Source of the DNA: Bradyrhizobium sp. ISRA430
GTDB taxonomy: Bacteria; Pseudomonadota; Alphaproteobacteria; Rhizobiales; Xanthobacteraceae
Assembly (NCBI RefSeq): GCF_029909975.1
Contig: NZ_CP094516.1
Span: 5,456,001-5,520,000 of the forward strand
Direction: 5' to 3'
DNA length: 64,000 bases
Positions 40,333 to 50,420 of this stretch are shown piece after piece. The first letter of the stretch is position 1. The number at the start of each line of letters is the position of its first letter. The notes under the pieces were generated by a model, which was not told the origin of the DNA, made no database searches, and saw only the letters and a list, made by a program, of their open reading frames with translations. Both the position numbers and the translations under genes were made by a program.

Positions 40333-41148
40333 CTACACCTCCAGCGTCACCGACACCGGGACGTGGTCGGACGGCCGCTCCCAGCTCCGCGCGTCGCGCA
40401 AAATCCTGAAATCGCTGACCGTATCCTTCAGCGCGCGCGAGACCCAAATGTGGTCGAGCCTGCGACCGCGGTCACCGACGGTCCAGTCGGCGGCGCGGTA
40501 GCTCCACCACGTATAGACCTTCTCCGACATTGGGATGCGCTCGCGCGCGACGTCGATCCATTCGCCGGCGTTGAGCGCCGCCAGCAACTTTTCGCATTCG
40601 ATCGGCGTGTGCGAGACGACTTTCAGGAGCTGCTTGTGCGACCACACGTCGTTCTCGTGCGGGGCGACGTTGAGATCGCCGACCAGGATGTGGCGATCCT
40701 CACCCCGCGGGTGCAGCGGCTCGCAGGCCTTCATCTCGTCGAGGAAGCGGAGCTTGTGGTCGAACTTCTCGTTCAGCGCGGGATCGGGAATGTCGCCGCC
40801 GGCAGGAACGTAGAAATTATGCAGCACCAGTGGTTTTGCGATGTTGGCCTTTTCGCCGAACGACACAGAGATATGGCGCGAATCCAGCTTGTCGCAGAAA
40901 GTGCGGATGTCCTTGGATTCGAACGGCAGCTTCGAGACGATGGCGACGCCGTGATAGCCCTTCTGCCCGTTCAGCGCGACGTGCTCATAGCCGAGCCGCT
41001 TGAAGCGCTTCAGCGGAAAGGCGTCGTCGATGCACTTGGTCTCCTGCAGGCACAGCACGTCCGGCCGCGCGCTCTTGAGAAATTTCGCGACGAGATCGAT
41101 GCGCAGCCGCACCGAGTTGATGTTCCAGGTTGTCAGGGAGAGACGCAT
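40333..41148 (-). CDS. xthA: Exodeoxyribonuclease III / AP endonuclease
   Basis: A 271-residue base-excision repair enzyme. Conserved sites are CLQETKC (catalytic Glu), GDLNVAPHENDV, DRGRRLDHIWVS and the terminal SDHVPV (catalytic His). It cuts abasic sites and degrades 3' ends. The minimum family length is kept. A monocistronic unit is likely. Confidence 0.95.
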   Translation of the reverse strand: MRLSLTTWNINSVRLRIDLVAKFLKSARPDVLCLQETKCIDDAFPLKRFKRLGYEHVALNGQKGYHGVAIVSKLPFESKDIRTFCDKLDSRHISVSFGEKANIAKPLVLHNFYVPAGGDIPDPALNEKFDHKLRFLDEMKACEPLHPRGEDRHILVGDLNVAPHENDVWSHKQLLKVVSHTPIECEKLLAALNAGEWIDVARERIPMSEKVYTWWSYRAADWTVGDRGRRLDHIWVSRALKDTVSDFRILRDARSWERPSDHVPVSVTLEV

Positions 41149-41207
41149 GGGAACTGCGTCTTAGCACGGATTGGCCTGGGGAAACCGCTTGTCCACAGGG
41201 TCAGAAG

Positions 41208-41293
41208 CGTAGGTGGGTTGGCGCAGCGTAACCGATCATCTCAATCCGCCTGCTGAGGCTTGGTGGGTTACGCTTTCGCTGACCCACCCTACG
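41208..41293. repeat. Intergenic palindromic repeat, family B (copy 3)
   Basis: CGTAGGTGGGTTGGCGCAGCG faces CGCTTTCGCTGACCCACC with the same GGTGGGTTACGCT core as the other copies. It is less exact than copies 1 and 2. Located between xthA and lolA. Confidence 0.8.
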
Positions 41294-41297
41294 ATTC

Positions 41298-42167
41298 TCA
41301 ACCCGGCGCCGGGCCGTAATTGGTGAAGTCGATCTTGAACATGCCGGGATCGAGCTTCTTGGTCGAATCGAGATTGTAGACCGCGATCGTGGTGTCGTAG
41401 CCCTGCGGGTCGGTGACGGTCCACTGCTTGAGCTGGCCGTCCTTGGCACCGAACATCAGTAGCAGGCGGCTGGTCCCGACCAGCGCCTGTTTCTCCTCGA
41501 TGGTGACGCTGACGAAGACGTCGTCGGCGGTGACATTGACGACGTTGGTATCCTTCATCAGGTCGATCCGGTCCGACAGCAGGAAGCGTAGCGGCGTCTG
41601 CGACAGCGGATAGACATCCTGCGTCGCGAGCTTGCGGTCGCGCACGACCAGCGACGAGCCGTCGGCGATGATGTCGATCGGGCTCGGCGGATCGTATTCG
41701 AAGCGCACCTTGCCCGGCTTCTGGATGTAGAAGTCGCCCTGCGTCTTGCTGCCGTCGGGACCGACCTGGACGAAATTCCCGACCAGCGTCTGCAACGACG
41801 ACAGATAGGCGCTCACCTTGGCGGCTTGGGCTTTCTGGTTCGCATCGAAAGTCTGGAAGATGCTGCTCGGCACGTTGCGGCGCGGATCCGGGATTACCGG
41901 ATTCGGCGGCGTGTGCGTCGCGCCCGTCGTCGTCGGCCCACGCTGGGCATCGGAGCCAGATCCGCCATCGCGGCCCTTCGGCGCAGGCTTTGGAACAGGC
42001 ACATTCTGCGCAAACGACGTCGCGGTCGCCATCGCGGCGGTGACGAGAAGCACGCCCACGACGCGCACGCTTCGCGCAGCGACGGAGGCAGCGAATCGAA
42101 TGTCCGGATGTCTGGTCAACACGTCGTCCTGTTTGGCTGGGCGCCCTTTTACCGTGATTTTGGGCAA
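41298..42167 (-). CDS. lolA: LolA-like outer-membrane lipoprotein carrier protein
   Basis: A 289-residue periplasmic chaperone that takes lipoproteins from LolCDE to the outer membrane. A long N-terminal region with hydrophobic signal VVGVLLVTAAMATATSFA is followed by a Pro-rich linker and a LolA domain: LQTLVGNFVQVGPDG, GDFYIQKPGKVRFEYDPPSP and VPYDSTKKLDP-like C-terminal residues. Downstream of ftsK on the same strand (49 bp), as in several alphaproteobacteria. Confidence 0.9.
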   Translation of the reverse strand: MPKITVKGRPAKQDDVLTRHPDIRFAASVAARSVRVVGVLLVTAAMATATSFAQNVPVPKPAPKGRDGGSGSDAQRGPTTTGATHTPPNPVIPDPRRNVPSSIFQTFDANQKAQAAKVSAYLSSLQTLVGNFVQVGPDGSKTQGDFYIQKPGKVRFEYDPPSPIDIIADGSSLVVRDRKLATQDVYPLSQTPLRFLLSDRIDLMKDTNVVNVTADDVFVSVTIEEKQALVGTSRLLLMFGAKDGQLKQWTVTDPQGYDTTIAVYNLDSTKKLDPGMFKIDFTNYGPAPG

Positions 42168-42215
42168 AAGCGGAGATCGTTTTTGCGTGAAAATAGCATT
42201 CCGAGGCGGCTTGCC

Positions 42216-44699
42216 TCACATATGGCTGTCTTCTTCCTCGACCAGAATCTCGCGCTTTCCCGCGTGGTTGGCGGGTCCGACAATGCCTTCCAGTTCCATG
42301 CGCTCCATCAGCGATGCAGCGCGGTTATAGCCAATTTGCAGGCGGCGCTGGATGTAGCTGGTCGAGGCCTTGCGGTCGCGTTTGACGATCGCAACTGCCT
42401 GCGCGAACAGGTCGCCGCCGCCATCCGCGCCCATGCCGGTGGCATCGAACACCGCGCCATCCTCGTCCTCTGTGGGCTCTTCGGCGGTGACCGCCTCGAG
42501 ATATTCCGGCTGTCCCTGGGTCTTGAGGTGACGCACCACCTTCTCGACCTCCTCGTCGGACGCGAACGGGCCGTGCACGCGGCTGATGCGGCCGCCGCCG
42601 GCCATGTAGAGCATGTCGCCCTGGCCGAGCAGTTGCTCGGCGCCCATCTCGCCGAGAATGGTGCGGCTGTCGATCTTCGAGGTGACCTGGAAGGCGATGC
42701 GGGTCGGGAAGTTCGCCTTGATGGTACCGGTGATGACGTCGACCGATGGACGCTGCGTGGCGAGGATCACGTGCAGGCCGGCGGCACGCGCCATCTGCGC
42801 GAGACGCTGGACAGCGCCTTCGATGTCCTTGCCCGCGACCATCATCAGGTCGGCCATTTCGTCGACGATGATGACGATATAGGGCAGCGGCTCGAGCGAG
42901 AGCTTCTCTTCCTCGTAGATCGCCTTGCCGGTCTCCTTGTCGAAACCGGTGTGGACCGTGCGCGTCGGCTCCTCGCCTTTGGCTTTCACTTCGAGCAGGC
43001 GTGCATTGTATCCGTCGATGTTGCGCACGCCGAGCTTGGCCATGTTCTTGTAGCGCTCTTCCATCTCGCGCACGGCCCATTTCAGCGCGACCACGGCCTT
43101 CTTCGGATCGGTCACGACGGGCGTAAGCAGATGGGGGATGCCGTCATAGACGGAGAGTTCGAGCATCTTCGGGTCGACCATGATCAGCCGGCACTGGTCG
43201 GGACGCAGCCGGTAGACCAGGCTGAGGATCATGGTGTTGATGGCGACAGACTTACCGGAGCCGGTGGTACCGGCGATCAGCATGTGCGGCGTGCGCGCCA
43301 GATCGATGATGACGGGATCGCCGCCGATGGTCTTGCCGAGGCAGAGCGGAAGCTTTGCCACCGTCTCGGTCGCCTCCTTCGCGACGAGCAATTCGCGCAG
43401 GTAGACCTTTTCGCGATGCGCGTTCGGCAGTTCGATGCCGATGGCGTTGCGGCCGGGAACGACGGCGACGCGCGCCGACAGCGCGCTCATCGAGCGGGCG
43501 ATATCATCGGACAGGCCGATCACGCGTGAGGATTTGATACCGGGCGCAGGCTCCAGCTCGTACAGCGTGACCACCGGACCCGGATTGGCCTTCACTATCT
43601 CGCCGCGCACGCCGAAGTCCTGGAGCACGCCTTCGAGCGCGCGCGAATTGGCCTCGAGCTCGGCTTTGCTGAGCGGCTGGCGATCGGCAGCCTTCGGCGC
43701 CGCCAGCATGGAGACGGACGGAAGGTCGAACTTGTCGGAAGATTTCTTCGCTGGCGTCTTCGGCGCGGCCTTCTTGCGCGGGCCACGCGCGGCCGGCGCC
43801 TCCTCTTCCTCTTCCTCGTCTTCTTCCTCTTCGTGCTCGTCCTCGTAGTCCTCCTCGTCGTCTTCGGACTGCGGCGAGATCGAGGGGGCGGCGCGGCCGC
43901 CGCCGAGATTGGGCTCCTGACGCTCGAACGAGGCGGCGCGGGCCTTGGGCCCACTCGAGACCAGCGCGCGATAGGCGGTGCCGAGCAACCAGATCAGCCG
44001 CGCCTTCGTGCTCATCAGCGCATGGAACAGCCAGCCCAGCGAGACCGAGCCGCGATCGGACTCCTCTTCGTCATCGAGCGGCGTATCGTCGTTCTCGATC
44101 GGCCCGAGCTCTTCGTCATGCTCGCGCGCGCCGAGGCCGCAAGCGATCAGGAAGGTCGCGGTCATCGCGACGAACAGGATGACACCGAGCACCATGCGGT
44201 AGATCACGCCGGGCGGTCCGAAGATCACGGCGGGCGCACGCACCAGCGCATCGCCGACGACGCCGCCGAGCCCGGTCGGCAGTGGCCACGCGCCGCCATG
44301 CGGCCAGCAGCTCGCGAAGCCTGCCCCAATCGCCGTGCAGAGAATCCAGCAGCCGAGCCGCAGCGCCTCGCGGTCGAACGGACGATGGGTCAGCATGCGC
44401 CAGCCCCAAACCGCGACGGTGAGGACCAGCATGATCGCGCCGAGCCCGAGGATCTGCATCGCAAGGTCGGCGCCGATCGCGCCGGCATAGCCGAGAATGT
44501 TGCGGATCGGTCGCGAGGTCGCGTGACTGAGGCTGGGGTCCTGCACCGACCACGTCATCAGCGCGGTCGCGGCGACGCCCGACAGGGCGATCAGGCCGAG
44601 GCCGGTGAGCTCGCGCAGGCGCCGCGTCAGCGCCTCGCGGATCGAGGGCGGCAGATGGCCCACCAGTGGAATGACACGTTCGATTGCCGACATGCTCAT
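42216..44699 (-). CDS. ftsK: DNA translocase FtsK
   Basis: An 827-residue protein that pumps chromosomal DNA at the septum. Four membrane helices lie in the N-terminal 200 residues; an acidic linker (about residues 278-300, mainly Glu and Asp) leads into the motor with Walker [13 protein letters not shown] and Walker [13 protein letters not shown]; a winged gamma domain ([19 protein letters not shown]) ends it. The gamma domain would read KOPS sequences. In operon with lolA. Confidence 0.97.
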   Translation of the reverse strand: MSMSAIERVIPLVGHLPPSIREALTRRLRELTGLGLIALSGVAATALMTWSVQDPSLSHATSRPIRNILGYAGAIGADLAMQILGLGAIMLVLTVAVWGWRMLTHRPFDREALRLGCWILCTAIGAGFASCWPHGGAWPLPTGLGGVVGDALVRAPAVIFGPPGVIYRMVLGVILFVAMTATFLIACGLGAREHDEELGPIENDDTPLDDEEESDRGSVSLGWLFHALMSTKARLIWLLGTAYRALVSSGPKARAASFERQEPNLGGGRAAPSISPQSEDDEEDYEDEHEEEEDEEEEEEAPAARGPRKKAAPKTPAKKSSDKFDLPSVSMLAAPKAADRQPLSKAELEANSRALEGVLQDFGVRGEIVKANPGPVVTLYELEPAPGIKSSRVIGLSDDIARSMSALSARVAVVPGRNAIGIELPNAHREKVYLRELLVAKEATETVAKLPLCLGKTIGGDPVIIDLARTPHMLIAGTTGSGKSVAINTMILSLVYRLRPDQCRLIMVDPKMLELSVYDGIPHLLTPVVTDPKKAVVALKWAVREMEERYKNMAKLGVRNIDGYNARLLEVKAKGEEPTRTVHTGFDKETGKAIYEEEKLSLEPLPYIVIIVDEMADLMMVAGKDIEGAVQRLAQMARAAGLHVILATQRPSVDVITGTIKANFPTRIAFQVTSKIDSRTILGEMGAEQLLGQGDMLYMAGGGRISRVHGPFASDEEVEKVVRHLKTQGQPEYLEAVTAEEPTEDEDGAVFDATGMGADGGGDLFAQAVAIVKRDRKASTSYIQRRLQIGYNRAASLMERMELEGIVGPANHAGKREILVEEEDSHM

Positions 44700-44708
44700 G
44701 GGCCCCGC

Positions 44709-45959
44709 CTAACCCAGAGTCTCGACCAGGCGGTGCAGTGCCGCCGCCGTGGTCTCACCATCCTGTACCAGCGCGAGGCGAATGAAGCCTGCACCCGGAT
44801 TGAAGCCGTCGGGCTGCAGCCGCGCCAGATAGCTGCCCGGCACCACGCGCACGCCGGCTTCTTTGAAGAGCTTGACGGTCACGGCCACGTCGTCGCCGAG
44901 CTCGGACGTGTTGAGCCAGACGCAAAAGCCGGCGTCGGGCCGGCGATAGCCGTAACGATTGCCGATGATCTGGTCGGCGAGATCGAACTTGATCCGGTAG
45001 AGCCTGCGGTTCTCCTCGACATGCGCCTCGTCGCCATAGGCGACCGCGCCGACATGCTGCAGCGGCACCGGCACCTGCGGCGCCGCGACGTTGCGGAGCT
45101 CGAGGAACATGCTGATGAATTTCCTGTCGCCGGCGGCGAAGCCGACGCGCATGCCCGGCAGGTTCGAACGCTTCGACAGCGACTGGAACGCGACCACGCG
45201 GGTGAAGTCGGGGCCGGCGCATTCGAGGGCGCTGCCCGGCGCGTCGCGGGTGTAGATCTCCGAATAGCACTCGTCGCTCAGGATCACGAAACCATGGCGA
45301 TCGGCGAGCTGCTTCAAGCGAATGAAATAGTCGCGCGAGGCGACCGAGCCCTGCGGGTTGGCGGGCGAGGCCAGGTAGAACGCCACCGTGCGCGCCAGCG
45401 TCGCCTCGTCGATCGCATCGAGATCCGGCAGGAAGCCGTTCTCGACCGTGGTCGGCAGATAAATCTGCTCGCAAGCGGCCGCGCGGGCGCCGGCGCCATA
45501 GACCGGGTAGAACGGGTTCGGCATCAGGATCGCGGGTTTGCCGGGACGCGGCCCGACATAGCGCGCGGCCGTGATCGCGGCGAAGAACAGCCCTTCGCGG
45601 CTGCCATTGAGAACGAGGATCTCGCTCTCGGGGTCGATCGGGCGCGGCAGATTGAAGCGCGCCGACAGCCAGGCGCTGGCGGCTTTGCGGAACGGCTCGA
45701 TGCCCTTGGCAAGGGGATAACGGCCGAAATCGGCGGTATGCTTTGCCAGGACTGGGCCGACGAAGTCCGGCACCGGGTGCTGGGGCTCCCCAACTGCCAG
45801 CGTAATCAGTGGCTTACCCGGCTGGTACGGCGCCAATAGTTCGTTCAGCCGGATGAACGGCGAGCGTTCGGTATCGGAGCTTCCACCGCCCAGCGGCGCA
45901 CGGGATGAAGCGGTCATAGCCATTCGTTGGGCGCCAGCACTCTTGGAACTGCCGGTCAC
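44709..45959 (-). CDS. Class I/II PLP-dependent aminotransferase (succinyl-DAP aminotransferase-like)
   Basis: A 416-residue fold-type I aminotransferase. The Schiff-base Lys is in FQSLSKRSNLPGMRVGF, with SPANPQGSV and LSDECYSEIYT binding the cofactor. The nearest functional family I can name is DapC-type N-succinyl-LL-diaminopimelate aminotransferase; substrate is inferred. The start is uncertain: the first 14-25 residues are not conserved-looking, with Met choices at 45959, 45923 and 45917. ftsK starts 9 bp further. Confidence 0.88.
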   Translation of the reverse strand: MTGSSKSAGAQRMAMTASSRAPLGGGSSDTERSPFIRLNELLAPYQPGKPLITLAVGEPQHPVPDFVGPVLAKHTADFGRYPLAKGIEPFRKAASAWLSARFNLPRPIDPESEILVLNGSREGLFFAAITAARYVGPRPGKPAILMPNPFYPVYGAGARAAACEQIYLPTTVENGFLPDLDAIDEATLARTVAFYLASPANPQGSVASRDYFIRLKQLADRHGFVILSDECYSEIYTRDAPGSALECAGPDFTRVVAFQSLSKRSNLPGMRVGFAAGDRKFISMFLELRNVAAPQVPVPLQHVGAVAYGDEAHVEENRRLYRIKFDLADQIIGNRYGYRRPDAGFCVWLNTSELGDDVAVTVKLFKEAGVRVVPGSYLARLQPDGFNPGAGFIRLALVQDGETTAAALHRLVETLG

Positions 45960-46251
45960 GGAAAAGGCGCCGGCGGGAAGCGGTTCAGTTCACCATAGAT
46001 AGGGCGAGGTTAAGACGCGATTAACCATCGGCGGGTGGGTCCGTCCAGACCGGAATAATTAGACCGGAACAAGAGGATGCGCCCTTGGCGAGGACCGCCG
46101 GTTCCCGATGGCGGGATGCTGTCGCGTGGCACGCAGGGCCGTCGCCGAGTATATCCGCGCCGTCTGACCGGGCTTGTCCCGGCCATCCACAACCCTTCCC
46201 GTTGCCCCAAGATGCCCGGGACGAGCCGGGCACGACGAGAGACGCGAACGG
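45960..46251. repeat. Gene-free gap with a family E palindrome
   Basis: 292 bp between aminotransferase and GFA gene. At 46168-46232 GGGCTTGTCCCGGCC and CCCGGGACGAGCCGGGCA form arms typical of another intergenic repeat. Small open frames across it look repeat-derived, not genic. Confidence 0.5.
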
Positions 46252-46656
46252 CTAATGGCCGGGCAGCTTCTCGAATGTCGGGATGCCTGTCGGGATCTGA
46301 TGGAATTCCTGCTTGTCGCAGGTGTAGATCGCCATCTGCGGCTTGAATTGCGCGGGCTCATCCAGCGTGCCGACTTTCAGGATCGCGGCGGGAAGGCCTG
46401 GAACCTTGGTGACCAGATGGGTGCCGCACTCGGCGCAGAATTCGCGCGTGACGGCGCGTTCAATGTCCTTGCGGGTGAACTGCTTGGGCTGTCCGGTGAT
46501 GTAGCTGAATCCGGCCGCTGGCATCGCGATGAAGGTGTTGGGCGCACCGCCCGAGATGTACTGGCACTCGCGACAATGACACTGCGCCTGCATCATGGGG
46601 TCGCCCTCGGCGACATAGCGCACCTCGCCGCAATAGCATCCACCTTCCAGTCGCAT
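46252..46656 (-). CDS. GFA-family zinc-binding protein
   Basis: A 134-residue protein with the cysteine pattern of the glutathione-dependent formaldehyde-activating (GFA) family: GGCYCGEVRY at the N-terminus, CHCRECQ near residue 30 and CAECGTHL near residue 75, which bind zinc. Most members are not shown to act on formaldehyde. GGGAGG precedes the ATG. It is monocistronic between repeat-rich gaps. Confidence 0.9.
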   Translation of the reverse strand: MRLEGGCYCGEVRYVAEGDPMMQAQCHCRECQYISGGAPNTFIAMPAAGFSYITGQPKQFTRKDIERAVTREFCAECGTHLVTKVPGLPAAILKVGTLDEPAQFKPQMAIYTCDKQEFHQIPTGIPTFEKLPGH

Positions 46657-46778
46657 GGCGACCTCCCTTTAGTTGTTCGTTGAGGTCGATATTTCTGCGC
46701 CGCCTGCTCCGAATGGCAATCCCTTTCTTTCGCGCGTGCCGGCAAAAAAGACATCGCCCCGCAACGGTCCTGTGGCAG

Positions 46779-48380
46779 CTATCTCCTGGCAAGCCCGCAG
46801 CCGCTGAACCCTCGGCCATACCAGCATCCGCTGCTCATGCACTCTGCTTCCAGCCGCGGGCAAGCGGTTGAAGCACAATCCGCGCGGCCACCGAGACTGA
46901 CACACGCCACGGCGCACCTGCTTCGCATCGCCGAGCAGCTCAGCCCGCCACCGGTCTGCCGGGCCTTTCCACCTTCCCGCTGTTCGGGCGAGACCACGGC
47001 CGTCTTGTCGTCGCGCTTTGTGGCCCGTTTCGGATCAGTCTGAGCCGGGTTTGCATTCGGGCCCTGGGGTGCCAGTTTCGACAATTCCATCCGGCAGGGC
47101 CGCGCAGTCTCGGTGCGAACGCCGGCTCCGCTCGCCTCCTTCAGCGCGAGGACGATCTTGTACTGGTAGGGACTGCCGGCGGGACGGCGCAGCGGATCGT
47201 TCTCGCCAAAGAGACCATTGACAGTGATGCTCGCGCTGCCATCGGCCTCGATCCTTCCATCATAGACGGACGAGCCGGGCTTGCCTTCGTCGCCAAAGAC
47301 GGCGTGAAGCACCCCATCCTTGATACGCAGGGCGTACTGGTAATAGCCCTCCGGGAATGGTGGCTTGCTCTCGCAGGTCTCCTTGCCGATCCAGGTTCCG
47401 TCGAAGGCGGCGCTGCGCTTTACGTCATCTGCGGATTTTGTCAGCGCTGCGATACGGGATTTCGCGAGGTCGGCGAATGCGCAAGCCGGGAAGCGTACGA
47501 GGTGGTCCTTGAATGCCGCAAGCGTGCCGAGGGCTTCCGCGCTGCGCCAATGATCTCCGGCATCCGCACAGGGATCGGACTGGGGCGGCGCCGATGGGGC
47601 TAGCGCCGCGGTCTCGGGCTTGCCGTTCAGGTAGTACTCGCCAAAGAACGACAGCGAAAGCTCGGGCACCTGCGAGCCTTTGGTGCGCTGGTAGACGCCG
47701 GCGCTGATGGTCTGAAACACCGTATTGATGTTGTCCCTGTCGCGGATATGCTCGAGGAACGCGCTGGTATAGGGACTGTTACGGCCGTCGCCGTCATCGG
47801 CGGTCCGCCCGGCCTGGGTTGCATAGGAGATGATCGTGCCGTCCGGGCTCTCCATCTTGGCCAGCCCGCGTGCCACCGTCACGCCGCGGCCCTGCCCCAC
47901 GTTCCGCCGCAGCTCGTCGGCAAAGGGGTTGTCGCGGCAGGCGTCGAGCACAAGGATCCGCAGGTTCTTCGCCTGCTGCAGATCCGCAAGGATTTCGTCA
48001 GCACGCACCAGACGCCGCAGATCGACCTCGTCACGGACGACGGCATCGACAGGTACAAGATAATTGACGCCGGCGAACTGGAGCGCGTGCCCGCTGTAAT
48101 AGAACAGGGCCACGTCGGCACCGCGGGCCTCACGCGCAAAGCGAAGCACGGTGTCCTGCATTGCGGCCTGATCGAGATCGGTCGCGACCAGGGGCTCGAA
48201 TCCCGCTCGCTTCAGTGCCGCTCCGACGTCAGCCGCATCATTGGTCGGATTGGTCAGGGCGGGAACGTTCCTGTAGGCGCCGTTGCCGATCACCAGCGCG
48301 ACGCGCTTGTCCGCGTGGGCATCAAGGGCCGACAGAGCAAGCAACAGGAAGCAAAAAGCCAGGAATTGCAACAAACGCAT
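46779..48380 (-). CDS. Secreted caspase-like (peptidase C14) protein with Cys-rich tail
   Basis: A 533-residue exported protein. A signal peptide (MRLLQFLAFCFLLLALSALDAHA) precedes a caspase-family p20-like domain with start RVALVIGNGAYRN, catalytic His in VALFYYSGHALQ and Cys in ILVLDACRDNPF. After a linker comes a beta-rich region (about residues 330-440). The last 55 residues carry eight Cys. The family includes bacterial orthocaspases; the substrate is unknown. ATG 48380 has GGAG upstream and gives the cleaner signal; an upstream Met at 48434 is less likely. Confidence 0.88.
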   Translation of the reverse strand: MRLLQFLAFCFLLLALSALDAHADKRVALVIGNGAYRNVPALTNPTNDAADVGAALKRAGFEPLVATDLDQAAMQDTVLRFAREARGADVALFYYSGHALQFAGVNYLVPVDAVVRDEVDLRRLVRADEILADLQQAKNLRILVLDACRDNPFADELRRNVGQGRGVTVARGLAKMESPDGTIISYATQAGRTADDGDGRNSPYTSAFLEHIRDRDNINTVFQTISAGVYQRTKGSQVPELSLSFFGEYYLNGKPETAALAPSAPPQSDPCADAGDHWRSAEALGTLAAFKDHLVRFPACAFADLAKSRIAALTKSADDVKRSAAFDGTWIGKETCESKPPFPEGYYQYALRIKDGVLHAVFGDEGKPGSSVYDGRIEADGSASITVNGLFGENDPLRRPAGSPYQYKIVLALKEASGAGVRTETARPCRMELSKLAPQGPNANPAQTDPKRATKRDDKTAVVSPEQREGGKARQTGGGLSCSAMRSRCAVACVSLGGRADCASTACPRLEAECMSSGCWYGRGFSGCGLARR

Positions 48381-48474
48381 GAAATTCCGCTCCAAATCGG
48401 GAGCATGATATTCGCCAATCTTGGCATTATGCAATTTGGCTTACGGCAGTTCATCTGCCGGGACTGTGCGGCGC

Positions 48475-48512
48475 GTCAAAAAGAAAGGGGCTCCAACTTG
48501 CGCTGGAGCCCC
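48475..48512 (-). terminator. Intrinsic terminator of the first glnK-amtB operon
   Basis: On the minus strand GGGGCTCCA-GCGCAAGT-TGGAGCCCC forms a 9-bp perfect stem, followed by TTTCTTTTT. It is 84 bp past the amtB stop. Confidence 0.85.
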
Positions 48513-48595
48513 TCAACGGTCGGGGCATTGCCGGGTATGTGCCCAAACCGTAGTTCTGGGCGCGATTTCCGAGGAGATCGCGCCCGGGAGGAGAG

Positions 48596-50044
48596 TTACA
48601 TGTTGTAGGCGCGCTCGGTGTGCTCGGTGATGTCGAGGCCTTCGCGCTCGCTCTCGACGTTGGTACGCAGACCAACGATCACATCGACGACCTTGTAGAG
48701 GATCGCCGAACCGATGCCCGACCACACCAGCGTGGTGCAGACGCCGGTAGCCTGCGCGATCATCTGCGCCGCGAAGTCGTAATCGGCAACCTTCGGCGGG
48801 ATCGCCGTGTAATCGACGATGCCTGCACCGCCGAGGGCGGGGTTGACCAGGATGCCGGTGCCGAGGGCGCCGACGATGCCGCCGATGCAGTGCACGCCGA
48901 ACACGTCGAGAGAGTCATCGTAGCCGAGCGCGTTCTTCACGACGGTGCAGAAGAACAGGCAGACCACGCCGACCACGAGGCCGAGGACGATCGCGCCCAT
49001 CACGCCGGAGTAGCCGGCCGCCGGAGTGACCGCGACGAGGCCCGCGACCGCGCCGGAGATGACGCCGAGCACCGACGGGTGGCCCTTCACGATCCACTCC
49101 GCGAACATCCACGACAGCGCGGCGGCTGCGGTGGCGACGAAGGAGTTGGTCATGGCGAGGGCTGCGCCGCCATTGGCTTCGAGGTTGGAGCCGGCGTTGA
49201 AGCCGAACCAGCCGACCCAGAGCAGCGAAGCGCCGATCATCGACATGGTCAGCGAGTGCGGCGCCATCAGGTCCTTGCCGTAACCGATGCGCTTGCCGAT
49301 CAGGAGAGCGCCGACCAGGCCGGCGATACCGGCGTTGATGTGAACGACGGTGCCGCCCGCGAAGTCGATCGCGCCCTTCTTGAAGATCCAGCCGGCGTCG
49401 GCGCTGATCTCGTCGAGCTTGGCCTGCGCCGCGGTCTTCGCCGCCGCATCACCCGCCGCAGCGAGCGCCTTGGCCGCATCCTGGATCGCGTCCGGGCCGG
49501 GCCAGTACCAGACCATGTGCGCGATCGGGAAGTAGATCAGCGTGACCCAGAGCGGGATGAACAGGGCGATCGCCGAGAACTTCATGCGCTCGGCGAAGGC
49601 GCCGACGATGAGGGCGGGCGTGATCGCCGCGAAGGTCATCTGGAAGCACATGTAGATGAGCTCCGAGATGTTGGCGTCCACGCTGAAGGTTGCGGCCTTC
49701 GAGTCGGTCGTGACGCCCATCATGAAGGCCTTGGAGAAGCCGCCGATGAAGTCGGAACCGCCGGTGAAGGCGAGGCTGTAGCCGTATACGGCCCAGATCA
49801 CGGTGACGACGCAGACGGTGTAGAACACCTGCATCAAGACCGAGAGCATGTTCTTGGAGCGGACGAGGCCGCCATAAAACAGCGCGAGGCCCGGGATCGT
49901 CATCAACAGCACGAGCACTGTCGATGTCAGCATCCAGGCGTTGTCTCCCTTGTTGACCGTTGGCTCGGCGTAGGCTGCGGTCGCAGCGAACATGCCGACT
50001 GCGAGAGCCGCCAATCCCGCGCCATAGGGACGCTTAAACGTCAT
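48596..50044 (-). CDS. amtB: Ammonium transporter AmtB (copy 1)
   Basis: A 482-residue trimeric ammonia/ammonium channel. A signal-like N-terminus (GLAALAVGMFAATAAYA) precedes 11 or so membrane helices. Family residues are seen in NKGDNAWMLTSTVLVLLMTIPGLALFYGGLV and in the paired His region FGVHCIGGIVGALGTG. An extended loop of about 60 residues (GPDAIQDAAKALAAAGDAAAK and following) is rich in Ala. Its partner GlnK is directly upstream (37 bp). Confidence 0.96.
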   Translation of the reverse strand: MTFKRPYGAGLAALAVGMFAATAAYAEPTVNKGDNAWMLTSTVLVLLMTIPGLALFYGGLVRSKNMLSVLMQVFYTVCVVTVIWAVYGYSLAFTGGSDFIGGFSKAFMMGVTTDSKAATFSVDANISELIYMCFQMTFAAITPALIVGAFAERMKFSAIALFIPLWVTLIYFPIAHMVWYWPGPDAIQDAAKALAAAGDAAAKTAAQAKLDEISADAGWIFKKGAIDFAGGTVVHINAGIAGLVGALLIGKRIGYGKDLMAPHSLTMSMIGASLLWVGWFGFNAGSNLEANGGAALAMTNSFVATAAAALSWMFAEWIVKGHPSVLGVISGAVAGLVAVTPAAGYSGVMGAIVLGLVVGVVCLFFCTVVKNALGYDDSLDVFGVHCIGGIVGALGTGILVNPALGGAGIVDYTAIPPKVADYDFAAQMIAQATGVCTTLVWSGIGSAILYKVVDVIVGLRTNVESEREGLDITEHTERAYNM

Positions 50045-50081
50045 TGTATTCACTCCTGATTGGATAAGGTTGAGCGCGAAA

Positions 50082-50420
50082 TCAAAGGGCCGCGGCGTCG
50101 GCCTCGCCGGTGCGGATGCGGACCGCATGGTCGAGGTTGATGACGAAGATCTTGCCGTCGCCGATCTGTCCGGTTTTCGCGGCGGACGTGATGGCGTCGA
50201 TGGTCTTGTCGACCTGCCCGGAGGCGACAGCGACTTCGATCTTGATCTTGGGCAGGAAGCTCACGGCGTATTCGGCGCCGCGATAGATTTCCGTATGGCC
50301 TTTCTGACGGCCGTATCCCTTGACTTCCGTCACCGTAAGACCGTGAACGCCGATGGCGGTCAGGGCGTCACGGACTTCTTCCAGCTTGAATGGCTTGATA
50401 ATCGCCATAACAATTTTCAT
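50082..50420 (-). CDS. glnK: PII-family nitrogen regulator GlnK (copy 1)
   Basis: A 112-residue PII protein. It has the start [21 protein letters not shown] and T-loop [21 protein letters not shown] with the uridylylated Tyr51, plus the C-terminal GDGKIFVINLDHAVRIRTGE ATP-binding region. It blocks AmtB when deuridylylated under nitrogen excess. Co-transcribed with amtB copy 1. The start MKIV gives the standard length; the longer open frame is an artefact. Confidence 0.97.
   Translation of the reverse strand: MKIVMAIIKPFKLEEVRDALTAIGVHGLTVTEVKGYGRQKGHTEIYRGAEYAVSFLPKIKIEVAVASGQVDKTIDAITSAAKTGQIGDGKIFVINLDHAVRIRTGEADAAAL

Noticed and set aside
46010..46361. Small minus-strand open frames between the aminotransferase and GFA genes
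   Set aside because: They run across a family E palindrome and have no domain, start signal or conservation that I can see.
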